In this document: piece by piece, positions 35,488-47,545 of the stretch
Layout: each line of letters begins with the position of its first letter
Position numbering within the stretch: the first letter of the stretch is position 1
Origin: Helianthus annuus
Lineage: Eukaryota > Streptophyta > Magnoliopsida > Asterales > Asteraceae
Assembly: GCF_002127325.2 (NCBI RefSeq)
Contig: NC_035433.2
Location: 86,917,350 to 86,981,349 of the forward strand
DNA: 64,000 nt
Reading direction: 5' to 3'
Made by a program: the position numbers and the translations under genes
The notes under the pieces: generated by a model
Database searches by the model: none
What the model was told of the DNA's origin: nothing
Seen by the model: only the letters and a program-made list of their open reading frames with translations

Positions 35488-36984
35488 GGGTAAATTAGTT
35501 TTTGAGTACCTGTGTTTTATGTGTTTTAACCATTTGAGTCCAAAAGCAAAAAGTTTAACGACCTGAGTCCCCATAAGCATTTTCTTTAACCATTTGAGTC
35601 CAAATTTCTAACATTGCTAGAATTTTTTGATTAATTATTGTTAAATGACCAAAATACCCTTATAGTTATAAAATAAAAAAAATAAATGCCCTATATTAAG
35701 ACAGACTTACTCTCTCTTTAACAGACTCAACACTCTCTCTCTCTCTCCAAACAACCACCGCCGTAACCATTCTCCGGACTCAAAATAAATTACCTCACCG
35801 TCACCACTCCACGACTGCACCTTCACCACCACTCCACCACCGCACCTTCACCACCATCGTGAACCGTCACAAATCATCAAAACCTCAAACCAACATTCAA
35901 GTTCCCCATGATCAAAACCCCTCAAAAATCATCACTCATAAATCTAATTATTTAAAAAGCAGTTCATCCAATTTACATAATTCTCCAAAGCCATTAGTTC
36001 AATACCTTTGTATTGCCTCTGTTGAACTTTTGTAAAAGGACACACATCAGCTGGAACCTTTTTCGCTCAGCTTATCACCCCCAAATTTGAGTCATCTTCT
36101 ATCTTTATGAGTCATCTTCTTCAAATCAACCCATTCTCAGCAATATACCGACCCGACCCAAGCAATTATCTGGATCGGGGTTACCTTACCGGAGCAGCAA
36201 CACTTAATTTTACAATCACTGTTTTGAATCAAGATCCTCCGGCGGAAAAGCACCGGCGGCCAGAAACCCACCTCCGACCGCCGCTGCTGCTGCCCAAATG
36301 ACTGCCGCACAGACGCCATTATCGAAAAATGAAGGTGAATTTGGTAGTAATCACGAAAATGTCATCAAGAAGTTAGAAGCAGATGGGTTTTGCTCAGAAA
36401 GACATAAAGATTAAAACCCTAATTTGCATTTGGTGTCTTTAACAACTTAAAACCCATAAAGCTTCAAACTTTGGGAAAAATAAGAGTGGAGTTTAAAGTG
36501 AAATTTGTAGAGTATAAGATGCCATTGAAGATTGAACTGGTGATGGGGTTTAAGGTAATGAAATCTATGAAGATGAAGAGAGTGTGTTGAATGAATGAAT
36601 GATCGGAAGTATAAGATGCCAGATGAAGTTTGAATGTTGTTATGGTGGTGGCGGCGGCGACGTTAGGTTGGTGATGGTAGTGGTGGTGTGGTTGAGAGAG
36701 AAGGGGTGAGACATGAGGAAGAGTGATAATCAATGTCTGTTGTGTGTGTGTGTGAGTAGTTGTGACTTGTGAGATAGTTTATATATTATTAAGAATTAAT
36801 AATAATATGTAGGGGCATTTTAGTCTTTTAATGAAAATCTAACAGAAAATTCAAACAGAGTTATAAATTTGGACTTAAATGGTTAAAGAAAATGCTTATG
36901 GGGACTCAGGTCGTTAAACTTTTTGCTTTTGGACTCAAGTGGTTAAAACCCATAAAATACAGGGACTCAAAAAGTAATTTACCC
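35488..36984. mobile_element. MULE-type element (1.5 kb) with carried DNA
   Basis: Inverted ends start GGGTAAATTA(G/C)TTTTTGAGT. TAAAAACTA flanks it exactly on both sides (35479-35487, 36985-36993). The arms of about 200 bp enclose about 1.1 kb of non-repeat DNA (35700-36800), including a GC-richer block near 36235-36320. It could be captured host sequence; no transposase frame is seen. It ends about 250 bp before the leader of the TBC gene. Confidence 0.8.
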
Positions 36985-37491
36985 TAAAAACTATATCCAT
37001 AAATTTCGAGGTTATAACATTACTATATATGACCTTTTAAACTCGATTATCTGCAAGATAGAGTTTATGGAGAAAAAGACCCATGCGTTTGAGTTTATGG
37101 AGAAAAAATCCGCCGTGACGCGCGAAATATTTCGCTAGATATATACAAGAATGATATGTTCATGAAATCACATACTGTTGAAGGGGCCAACTTGATTTTC
37201 TTCATAATTGAGGGGGCCCTATTCAAAGACAAATAAAACACACACACACATACACACGCACGCACGCACAAATCGATTATCTTTCTCGAAAACAACCAAA
37301 AAGATTCAAATAATCCGAATATATACATACAATTTGATCTGTATCTATACCTTTGATTCGTTCAATCTCTCGTTTCTGATTCATCAATCGCCGGTCAAAT
37401 CCACCAACATTTCCGTTTCTCGTCGGAAAATCACGTCATACATCACCAGCGTCGGTATTTCTTCACAGATTCCGATTTATTTTGAAATAAG

Positions 37492-38705
37492 GTGCATAAA
37501 ATCCTGTTATTTCTTTCAAATTTCAATAATAGTTGAGTATAACTGCACAATTGATAAGTTATTTGATTGATATTCATATTGCACCATTGGAATGTTTTGA
37601 GTTGTTTGTACGGATGCTTGCATTTGAATATGCAAGTAATTTACTGAATTAGGGTTTATAGTTTGTACAGATGCATGAATTCTGTTGTTTCTTTCAGTAT
37701 TTAATAATAGTTGAGTTTAATTGCACAATTGATTAGTTATTTGATTGGAATTCACAAGTGGAATGTTTTGAGTTGTTTGTACAGATGTGTGAATTTGAAT
37801 ATGCAAGTAAATTACTGATTTAGGGTTTATAGGTTTGTATAGGTGCATGAATCATTAGTATATTTGCATAATTTATAAGTTATTTGATTGAAATTGCACA
37901 ATTGGAATGTTTTGAGTTGTTTGTACCTATGCTTTGATTTTAATATGAAAGTAAATTACTATATTAGGGTTTATAGGTTTGTACTAAGCAGTCAATAGCG
38001 GTGGGATAGCGGTTATCGGGCCTTCCAAAATAGCGGTCTAGAATAGCGGAACCGCTATTATCGGTGCTATTGACTGCTATTTGACTGATATTGACCGTTA
38101 TTTTAAATGCCTTGGTTGATGTGGACTGAGAGGAAGATTTCATGGCTTATGATTAGATCATGTTTCTAATACTGGCACTTTTGAGTTTCGACTTTTGATA
38201 TTACTATCAATATTATATATGTTTTACGTTTTATATGTGTATATGTATAAATTTTGCATGATATAAAATTACCGATATCCCACCGCGATAGCCTATATCT
38301 CAAGTATCGTCCCTTGACTGCTATTTGATTTTGGACCGCTATAAATGCATAGGGTTTGTACAGGTGAATGAATCCTGTTGTTTCTTTCAAAATTCAATAA
38401 CAGTTGAGTATAATAGCATCCTTAATCGATAAGTTATGTGATTGAAATTGCACGATTGGAATGTTTTGAGTTGTTTGTACACATGCTTGAATTTGAATAT
38501 GGAAATAAATTACTGATTAGGGTTTATAGGTTTGCACTGGTGCATGAATCCTGTTTAATCTTTCAAAATTCAATGATAATCGCATCCTTAATTGATAACT
38601 TATTTGACTGAAATTGCACAATTGGAATGTTTTGAGTTGTTTGTACGGATGCTTGAATTTGAATATATAAGTAGATTACTGATTTAGGGTTTATAGGTTT
38701 TAAAT
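37492..38705. repeat. Tandem repeat, about 175 bp, five units
   Basis: Each unit contains GTGCATGAATCCTGTTGTTT, then TTGCACAATTG, GGAATGTTTTGAGTTGTTTG and TAGGGTTTATAGGTTTG. Spacing is 179, 172, then (across an insertion) and 176 bp. The insertion at 37985-38353 is flanked by GTTTGTAC on both sides. Confidence 0.8.
37985..38353. mobile_element. hAT-like insertion in the tandem repeat
   Basis: It interrupts the third repeat unit. GTTTGTAC, 8 bp, lies on both sides (37977-37984, 38354-38361). The ends are only weakly inverted (GCAGTCAATAGCGGT versus ATGCATTTATAGCGGT). Confidence 0.5.
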
Positions 38706-38751
38706 TGGCAGGGTGATTGATTATTGTACGTATTAGCTGCAGCTGAGTGTT

Positions 38752-41700
38752 ATGTTGAAGAGTATAATTGGTCGTAGTAGTAGTAAACAAAATGCCGATA
38801 TGGAATCTTTTTTTCCGATTAGGCCCGATTGCCAACAACATGTTCCTAAGACCAGATTTAAACCTAAGGTGTGTGAAAAATGGTTTCCGTCTCATATTTT
38901 TTAGTTATTAAATGATTGATCTGTGATGATGTACATGGAAACTTGGTGATTGTTCAAATGTTTCAGGTTGGGAAAACTTTAAGTGAAAGAAGATGGAATG
39001 CTGCGTTTGATAAAGACGGTCGTTTGGATATAGCAGCCGTGCTTAGGAGGATACAAAGAGGGGTACGATTTTTGATTTTGTGTTTTTGTTACGCAAGTTA
39101 TGTATGTGCTCATTGTTCATATTTCTTGTAAATTTATAGCTTCCTATTTTACAAGATATGATGATTGAAGTTTCTGAACCTTGCACCCATATATATGTCG
39201 GGAAACTGAAATTATTTGGATGAGTGACACTATCTAGTTAGTTTCCTGCGTGTTATGTTTCTAGATGGATTAGTTTCTTACCAGATCAATACACCATTAT
39301 GCCTAATATGGTTAACTTTTCTGCACGTCTCCATACGATGCGTGTTTTAACTGTAACAAACGCTGTGATGGACGGATTGATTTTGGATCTTGGTTTTAAA
39401 AAGCGCGCCTGAGGCGCGCCTAGGGAGGGGCTGTCGCTTTTGTGTAGGCAAGGCGAAGGTTGCACAAAAGGTGCAGCTGAGGCGCGCTCCTCATGTACAT
39501 GACGAATTTGGCGCATCAGGATGTTGTACAACAGGCTTTTTAGGTTGTACATATATGTTATTTAGATATTAAACTATATCTAAATATATATAAACTATAT
39601 ATAGAGCTTATTTGTGTCTAAATGTTGAGTAAATGATGTTAGAAACCTATAGAAAATATATAATATCTAAAAAATATATTTTAAATTGCGCCTCGTGTAC
39701 GTAAAGGGTGCTCTATTGCACTTTGCGCTTCAGTTTTAAATACTGTTGCCTCGGGGCGCTTCTCGCTTTTTAAAACCAAGAATAGGATAACAATCAAATT
39801 TCAATATATCTGAGTAATGGAACTTCGAGTCCACATAATCGTGTATTATGGTGTATTGCTGTGTTGATTTGGTCAGTTTTGTATAAAAACGTTCGTCTGT
39901 CCAAGGGTTACCTTCTGTTTTATCTGAATATTTGAAGTTTATACTTGTACAATACTACAATATTGTTAGTCATTACCTTCTTTCTGTTTTATCTGTTCAT
40001 TTTTTTACTTGTGTAATATTTGTCAATCATAATTCTTAACTCTTGCTATTCCTTGTGGTGCAATGATTATACGGGACATCAGCTTTTTACGACAGTAAGG
40101 AGCAAAATAAACTAATGATATAATTCTTGATGATTATAGGGCATTCATCCATCAATTAAGGGGGCAGTCTGGGAATTTTTGTTGGGTTGTTATGATCCCA
40201 ACAGTACCTCCGAGGAACGAGAAAACCTCAGGAAAAAGAGGAGGTGGTATTCTCAACTAAATCTTCATCGATAATTGTAGAATGCGTTAACTAGTTAGAC
40301 CATTTATCTCTTATATTATTCTCTATTTTATTGTAATAATAATATAATCTCATCTTTTTTAGTTTAGTGAACTACACGGATAGTCCCAGTAGTTTTCCGA
40401 AATTTTGGATTTGGTCCCTAGCTTTTTAAAAGCACACGGATGGTCCCGGTGGTTTGCACTTTGTGACGCATTTAGTCCCCAACTTTTGCCAAAAGTACAT
40501 GGATGGTCCCTGTGGTTTGCACTTTGTAACTCATTTATCCCTAACTTGGACCTTCTGAAACCTTCAGATTTGTTGGCTGGAGACTAAATGTGTTACAAAG
40601 TGCAAACCACAGGGACCATCCGTGTACGTTTCAAAAGCTAAGGACCAAATTCAAAATTTTGAAAAACCACAGGGACTATCTGTGTACTTTACTCTTGTTA
40701 GTTATATCAAGTTTCATGTTCATATTTATTTCATCTTTTGGTGACCCCTATCTTTACCCATTTATAGTAATACTACTCATACATAAAACCATAGTTATCA
40801 AAAGCGAGCGCTTTTGGCGCCTAGGCGCTTTTTCTGGGCGACTCGCATTTACTGCGCTTATAGTTCCTAGGTAATAATAGCGCAGCTTATTTCATCCCAT
40901 GCGTATTTAATTCCGGCGACGGTGCTGCTTTCAGCCGGAAACCAGGAAGAAGGGGGAAGAAGAAGAAGAGAGCGGCTGCGTTCATGAGTGTGTTAGGCTT
41001 TTAGGGTTTTAAATAAGTTTAGGTATTTAAACATTTAACCCCTCTATCTTTCCGTAGTTTATATTCAGTCCCTAAAACTTGTATTTTTTTACTTAAAAAG
41101 TGTAAAACTTGTTTGTGTATTTAAACATTTAACCCCCTGTACCTTCAGTAGTTTACATTTGGTCCTTAAACTTTTTAATTTATACATAAAAAGTATAAAA
41201 TTAACATTATAAATACATATATAAATTATAAATAGCTGTTTTTTATTTTTTGAATTATCTACTACCTTATCGCTTTTTTTTTCTCGGGCGCACGCTTTAT
41301 TTGCGCCTATCGCCTAGGCCCTAATCAGTGCCTATGCGCCTAGAGTGCGCTTCGCGCCTTTGATAACTATGCATAAAACTATAAAAATGCCTTAAATAAT
41401 GAAATAGTACCTGGTATTACTGGAAACTTGTTAACCAACTACTTCATTGTTCTGTTGTTAGGGAACAGTATAATTCATGGAAGGAGGAATGCAAAAAGAT
41501 TGTACCCATTATTGGTACTGGGAACTTTGTCATGGCACCTTTAGAGTCTGAGGATGGAGAACCTGTAGAAAGTAACGGAATTCTTCAGCCAAACTCTGAT
41601 GATGAGTCCGACAAGAAAGTATCCCAGTGGAAACTTAGCTTGCATCAGATAGGTTGGTTAACCGTTAACTCAGCTTGCATCAGACCATAGTTGTCAATAG

Positions 41701-44700
41701 CGCTCGTAGCGCCTGCTATAGCGTATAGGTGAAGGGTCGCCACAGACCGTGTAGTGATAAATAGCGGATTTTTAATTTACTTTTTTTTTATTTAGATGAT
41801 AAGTGATAGCGTATTTTTAGCACTTTTATACATAATTGGTCCTTTGGTCGAGTAAAATGCCATTTCGTCTCTGAGGTTTGGCCAGTTTTGGACTTTCGTC
41901 CAAAGGTTTGTTTTTTCGCATATGGATCCAAAAGGTTTGAAATCTTGCCATTTTCATCCAGCTCGTTAACTCCGTTCATTTTTCTCCGTTAAATCAGGGG
42001 CATTTCCGTCTTTTTTGTTAACTTAAAGGGCAATTCGGTCTTTTTCAGGGGTTTTCGGACTTTTTACAAAGAGTGAAAACGACCGAATTGCCCTTTAAGT
42101 TAGAAAAAAAAGACAGAAATACCCTTGACTTAACGGAGAAAAATGGATGGAATTAACAAGCCGGATGAAAATGGCAAGATTTCAAACATTTTGGACCCAT
42201 ATGCGAAAAAACAAACCTTTGGACGAAAGTTGCAAAACTGGCCAAACCTAAGGGACAAAAATGACATTTTACTCTAACTGGTCTGTTAAATATGGTTTTT
42301 ATGTTTTTTCTACCCCTTTATTGCTAAACATGAGATAGTGGGCGTTATTTTGTCGTTGTCGCTACGTAGTATATAGGTAGCCTGTCGCTATGGTCCGCCA
42401 TTCGCTATTGACAACTATGCATCAGACAGAAAAGCGATCACAAAATAATATTATTTCAATCATAGTCTAGATTTTTTGTATAAAATGATTTAGAGGGTTT
42501 TATGCATAAGAATCACAGTTTGGTAACTTTAACCTGTTTGATCCACTTCCTTTTTAAACTAATGTTTTGTTTTTATTTTATCCATTTGTCACGTTTTGCT
42601 TTTGCAGGTTTGGATGTTGTACGCACAGATCGTGCTCTTGTTTTTTATGAAAATGAAGCTAATCAGGCCAAACTTTGGGATCTTCTTGCCATATATACTT
42701 GGGTTGATGACGATATTGGTTATGTTCAAGGTGAAAAACTCCATTCCTGGTATTAAAACTATAGGGCGTAAAGCAGCATATCAGTTGTATCATAATCATT
42801 TGCTTATTATTTACTAATTTTAAGCAGGGATGAATGATATATGTTCCCCAATGGTAATTCTTTTGAAGGATGAAGCAGATGCCTTTTGGTGCTTTGAGCA
42901 TGCAATGCGTAGAGTGGTATGCCTTAATTTCTTTATAACAGAAATAAATAGTAGATTCATAATTCACTATATACAATTCTTTATACAACTCTCGTTTCCT
43001 TTTTGAAGAGGGAAAACTTCAGGTCTAATGCAACTTCTATGGGAGTACAAGCACAACTTGGAATACTTTCACAAGTTATGAGAGTTGTTGACCCAAAGCT
43101 TCATCAACACCTTGGTAAGTTGACCCTACTAGTTATAACTCGTTAATTGTTTATCACTAAATTTTGATGAAAAACACTTTTTATGACACTCGTTTGAATC
43201 ATAAAATTGATTATTAGACCATCTCCAATGCAATGCATTTGTGGTGCATTTGTGACATGGATGATGAGTTGGAGGAGAGAGGGAGTAGAGAGAGAGTAGA
43301 AATGTTCTTGGCTAAGTGCATGCATTTGTGGAGAGAGAATGAGGTTTGTGAGTAGTGGGGTCAGGGGTCTTAAATAAAGAAAGAGAAAGAGCAAAGAGAG
43401 TAAATAGTGAGATGACGTGACAATTTTTTTTATAAAAATTTTCATCTTGCATTGAAGATGGTCTTCAATTTAGAGTAAAATGCCATTTTCGTCCTTGAAG
43501 TTTGGCCAGTTTTGCAACCTTCGTCCAAAGGTTTGTTTTTCCGCATCTGAATCCAAATAGTTTGAAATCTTGCCATTTTCATCCGGCTCGTTAACTCCAT
43601 CCATTTTTCTCTGTTAAGTCAGGGGTATTTTCGTCTTTTTTGTAACTTAAAGGGCAATTTAGTCTTTTGAATACTTGTACATTAATCTAAATGCTTGTGC
43701 ATAAAGTGAAAAAGACCGAATTGCCCTGTCAGTTAACAAAAAAAAAAAAAAAACGGAAATACCCCTGTCTTAACGGAGAAATATGGATGGAGTTAACGAG
43801 CCAGATGAAAATTGCAAGATTTCAAACCTTTTGGATCCAAATGCGGAAAAAAAAAACCTTTGGACGAAAGTCGCAAAACTGGCCAAACCTCGGGGACGAA
43901 AATGGCATTTTACTCTTAAAAATTTATTATGCAAAATCATGCTCCGGAATATTGTAGAATTGTAGTTGGGTCACAAAAACTAGATAACTACAATACTGAT
44001 TTATATTCTGCATAAACTGATTTAGGAGGTTGCTGGCATTAAATCTATAGTTTCGACTCATTTGAGTTGTTTTCTTTTTAACTATTTATTTTCTGTCCAT
44101 TTGACCTGTTAAGAGGTATAACATATCCCGAATTGACCCATTCATAAGCAAATAGGTTGACCGTTGAATTTGACAACTTTACACTAATTGAAAACTTCCT
44201 GTTTGTTTTACTTAATCAGAGGGCTTGGACGGTGGAGAATATTTATTTGCCATCCGTATGCTTATGGTACTTTTCCGAAGGGAATTTTCCTTTATAGACG
44301 CCTTATATTTATGGGAGGTAAAAAAACCACATGTTTAATATTTTAATTACCTGCAATTATAATAACTATGTTCTCTAATGTCTCCGAATTTGAAAATATC
44401 ATGTTATTCTTTCTAAATGTGAAATCAGGTTATGTGGGCCATGGAATATAATCCAAACATGTTTGCTGATTATGCTTCAAATGGTTCGCATGAAGTTGTA
44501 GCAACAAAATTAAGCAGTAAAGTACTACAACAGTATGGAAAATACGAAAGAAAAAACGTGAGAAATGGACGAACGGATCAAAAAAGTCTTCTTGCTGTTT
44601 TTTTAGTGGCGGGTGTTCTCGAGACCAAAAACAAAAAACTCCTGAACGAGGCTAAAGGCCTAGATGATGTTGCCCAGGTTCGACGCAAAGATTTGATAAT

Positions 44701-45763
44701 TCTTTTTATAAAATTTAGCTTGCGAAATATGGTCATAAATTTATATATTTCAATTGTGATTTAACTCTTGAATAAAATAATTTAGGAGATTATATGGCCT
44801 ATTTGACATATTTCTTTTAAGCAAATGCTTTTCTATTTACTTGTTTGACCCGTTGGATATAAATACACCATGAATTGACCCATTCCTAAGTCCTAACTAA
44901 TAAGTAGATGGTTTGAACCTCTTAACTCTAGTCTTATTTCCTTTTGGTATCTTGGAATTTATAGTCGTTTCTCGTTTCAGATCATGGGTGATATAACCGG
45001 AAGCTTGGATGCAAAAAAAGCTTTGACAGAAGCACTGAAAATTCACAAAAAGTATATGAACAAGGCAAGCATTACATCTTATTATCTTAACTAGTTTTTC
45101 TTACGTACATGTTACGAGGTGGAAAAATGGGCTGGTTGGGCTGGTGGTTTTTGTGTGGGCCGAAACAGGCCTGGTTAGGTTGATCCAATACACTTGTCCA
45201 AAATAATTATCTTTAGAGTAAAATGCCATTTTTCTCCGTTAAGTCAGCGGTATTTTCGTATTTTTATTTAGTTACGGTATTTTGAATACTTGTACATTAT
45301 GCTGCTGGTACATAATGTGAAAAAGACCGAATTGCCCTTTAAGTTAACAATAAAGACGAAAATACCCTTGACTTAACAGAGAAAAATGGATGGAGTTAAC
45401 GAGCCGGATGAAAACGGCAAGATTTTATATCTTTTGGATCCAGACGCGGAAAAACAAACCTTTGGACGAAAGTTGCAAAACTGGCCAAACCTCAGGGGAT
45501 GAAAATGACATTTTACTCTTGTCTTTATGATAATGAACTAGTCTTAGATATGATTACTGTCTACAGAGATTACATAAACGAAATTCTGAATAAAATGATT
45601 ATAAGATGTTTTATGCATAAAAAATGCATGTTGGACGCCTGCCGACCCATTTGACTATTTGACCCATTTTCTTTAAAGCTGTTCTTTTAATTTTACCCGT
45701 TAGAAATAACACATAACCACTAACGTGGGGCACTTCTGTTTTCGATTTCAGGCAAGAAATTGA
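38752..45763 (+). CDS. TBC-domain Rab GTPase-activating protein (422 aa, 11 coding exons)
   Basis: Rab GAPs speed GTP hydrolysis by Rab proteins and so control vesicle traffic. Coding exons: 38752-38868, 38967-39062, 40140-40243, 41462-41652, 42608-42730, 42828-42916, 43009-43114, 44220-44317, 44429-44677, 44981-45064, 45752-45763; phases agree throughout. The TBC domain runs from about residue 72 (GIHPSIKGAVWEFLLG) to about 340. Both catalytic fingers are present: Arg175 in IGLDVVRTD and Gln210 in GYVQGMND. Other family blocks are EADAFWCFEHAMRRV, YLFAIRMLMVLFRREFSF and LYLWEVMWAMEYNP. The last intron uses a GC donor (AAG/GCAAGC) and leads to a 12-base end exon (ARN stop). It resembles the plant gyp1-type TBC proteins; the particular Rab partner cannot be told. 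Introns are unusually rich in MITEs. Confidence 0.9.
39389..39780. mobile_element. Foldback element in TBC gene intron 2
   Basis: Ends are inverted: CTTGGTTTTAAAAAGCG at left and its complement at right, with GC-rich (GGCGCGCC) sequence just inside. No clear target duplication was found. Confidence 0.55.
40375..40694. mobile_element. MULE-type foldback MITE in TBC gene intron 3
   Basis: The inverted arms carry TACACGGATAGTCCC and TGGTCCCGGTGGTTTGCAC-type phrases. Flanking 9-mers TTTTTAGTT and TTGTTAGTT agree at eight of nine positions. Confidence 0.65.
40790..41371. mobile_element. hAT-like MITE in TBC gene intron 3
   Basis: Inverted ends CATAGTTATCAAAAG and CTTTGATAACTATG; GC-rich just inside (GGCGCCTAGGCGC). 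Flanked by CATAAAAC, 8 bp, on both sides (40782-40789, 41372-41379), which is the hAT signature. Confidence 0.7.
41696..42419. mobile_element. hAT-like MITE in TBC gene intron 4, with nested MITE
   Basis: Inverted ends CATAGTTGTCAATAGCG and CGCTATTGACAACTATG, flanked exactly by CATCAGAC (41688-41695 and 42420-42427). It contains the foldback element at 41850-42274. Confidence 0.8.
41850..42274. mobile_element. MULE-type foldback MITE, family 1, copy a
   Basis: Ends GAGTAAAATG...CATTTTACTC. The two arms are near-perfect inverted copies, with GTTTGGCCAGTTTTG, CATATGGATCCAAAAGG and TTAACTCCGTTCATTTTTCTCC. The flanks share only GGTC. It lies inside the hAT-like element. Confidence 0.75.
43216..43464. 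mobile_element. Foldback MITE in TBC gene intron 7
   Basis: Inverted ends AGACCATCTCCAATGC and GCATTGAAGATGGTCT. Another piece with GAGCATCTCCAATG is near 47034. Target duplication not resolved. Confidence 0.5.
43473..43915. mobile_element. MULE-type foldback MITE, family 1, copy b
   Basis: Same family as 41850-42274: GAGTAAAATG...CATTTTACTC ends, inverted arms. It lies in TBC intron 7, nine bases right of the previous element. Target duplication not clear. Confidence 0.75.
45216..45518. mobile_element. MULE-type foldback MITE, family 1, copy c
   Basis: Same family; left arm shortened. Flanking 9-mers TTATCTTTA and TTGTCTTTA agree at eight of nine positions. It lies in the GC-AG intron of the TBC gene. 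Confidence 0.75.
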
Positions 45764-47545
45764 TGAAAGTTAAGTTTTCTCCAGGCAGCTATGTAACCAA
45801 TTCTTTTCTTGTGTGATTCTTGACCTCTATATTCATCCATTAGATCTTCCTTCGGTGCTAAGTTTTCCCTGAGTTAGCATATTGTAGCTGGACCGACACG
45901 TGGGACCCACATACGTCTCGTGTGGAATTGACCCACATGGGTCTCGGATATTGAGTCCGTATGATATTGGAGCAACTCAAAAACCGTGTAATTCTTTGTA
46001 TCATTGTGTATTTGTATAATGCCTCTTCCCTGTCTCATCACGTTTTTTATGTAAAATGAGAAAGTATGTTTCGTAACTATTAAAATGACACGTGGACCCC
46101 TTATAGTCTTGTGAGTGACCAACTAAACCCTTGCACTCTTGAACAAGTGGTACTTCGTGTGGTGGCAAGTGAGTTGAGTCTAATCTCACAACACAACACA
46201 ACGTACCATATAGGTGTGCTTTGGTTTTGGTTTTGATAAAAATTTTGCATCGAATCTGCTAGCTACAGTTTCAGGAAATGAATAAAGCAAACCAGCAGGG
46301 ACGCAGGGTTGGTGGGTCTGCTGGACCGGCTGGTTTACGAGTTTGGTGGTAAAAACCATTACTCCGTGAACTGAAACATTTAGATCTCGTACCGGTTGCC
46401 AAATGAAATATTTAGATCTCATACCGGTTGCCAAAGTAGTCGACTTGTTACGTACGTTTTGGTTGGTTTCAAACGGCCTTTAAACACCCATACAAGGATA
46501 AAGGAAATTGTAAATCCCTATTTCAATTTACAAGTAAACTCAAATAATTATAAGTTTTTGACCATACCACAGTCTGAATTTCATATGTTATAGAACTCAA
46601 TGGATATTGATAACCATTTATTTTAAGCTATAAATAATGTAGGATTTTTATATGTATATTTTAATATCATGAATTAACGTAAAGTTTTGTCTCGATGTGA
46701 GATATAGATGGTGGCCAGCTACCAAGTCAGTTAACCGATCAATATGTTAGTCATTTGTTGTACCATAACAGAACAATTGAATGTTTAGGTATCATCTCTA
46801 ACATTAAAATGGGTACATGTACTATCTTAGAACAAAAGTACAAGTATTTAATGGACTTGAACAATTACTTTAAACATCTTGATTACGTGACAATTGTTAA
46901 GAGGCTATCCTCTTGGACGACTATCTTCTTCTTCGATCTCTCCATCCTTGGAATCGATGAAACAAAGATGACGATCGGAGGTGGGTTGCAAGGAGGCACC
47001 GATGATGCTATAGTTAGAGATAGCAGATGGAGAGCATCTCCAATGTTTGTGAGAAATATGTGGAGCTGATGTGGAGGAGAGAGTAAGAAGAGAGAAACAA
47101 AGAAAGAAATGTGTGATCATGGATGGCGACGGATGGAGTCTATGAGAAGAGGAAGACAAAGGCATGCGACGCATTCGTGCATGTTTGTGGGCAAACTCGA
47201 AACATATCTGACATAGCTTTGTCCGTGACGTATTCTAATATATAATCAAATTTCATGTAACATAATAAAATAACAAATATATCTTTAAAAATGAAAATAA
47301 ATTACTATTTAATATAGTTAACGTAAATTTATTGATACATTGAAACCCCTGATATATAGTTATCTCGAAATTATTTGCTTGCGTTTACACCACTATCAAA
47401 CCAAACCAAACCGTGATCTTGAATGATTACCAATCAGCGTATCCTAGTGATACAAAGATATGTACATAGTGATGGCGTCTCTATTAGGTTGAGGGTTCAA
47501 ATCTAATGGTACACACTTGGGTAGATATAGGTGTATGATTACCGG
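45764..47545. other. TBC gene 3' end and intergenic DNA
   Basis: The first 250 bp or so should be 3' untranslated sequence; no poly(A) signal is assigned. A tandem repeat of about 30 bp (ATTTAGATCTC(G/A)TACCGGTTGCCAAA parts) is at 46378-46435. No gene is seen. Confidence 0.5.

Larger units (their letters stand above)
37100..38751 (+). promoter_or_regulatory. Putative 5' region, leader and first intron of the TBC gene
   Basis: The leader is inferred to lie about 37230-37490. It has a (CA)n/CGCA repeat at 37236-37270 and ends AATAAG/GTGCAT, a possible donor at 37491. The following intron to about 38730 is filled by five tandem copies of a unit of about 175 bp (starts near 37492, 37671, 37843, 38364, 38540), the third broken by an insertion. 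No TATA box is assigned. Confidence 0.45.

Noticed and set aside
36464..36733. 89-codon minus-strand frame (His/Thr-rich)
   Set aside because: Lies within the MULE-type element, low complexity, no supporting start context or introns.
37208..37570. 120-codon plus-strand frame before the TBC gene
   Set aside because: Covers a CA microsatellite and leader DNA; not in phase with the TBC protein and not homologous to anything I know.
39389..39780. Target duplication for this foldback element
   Set aside because: Flanks share only GGAT; not good enough to assign a superfamily.
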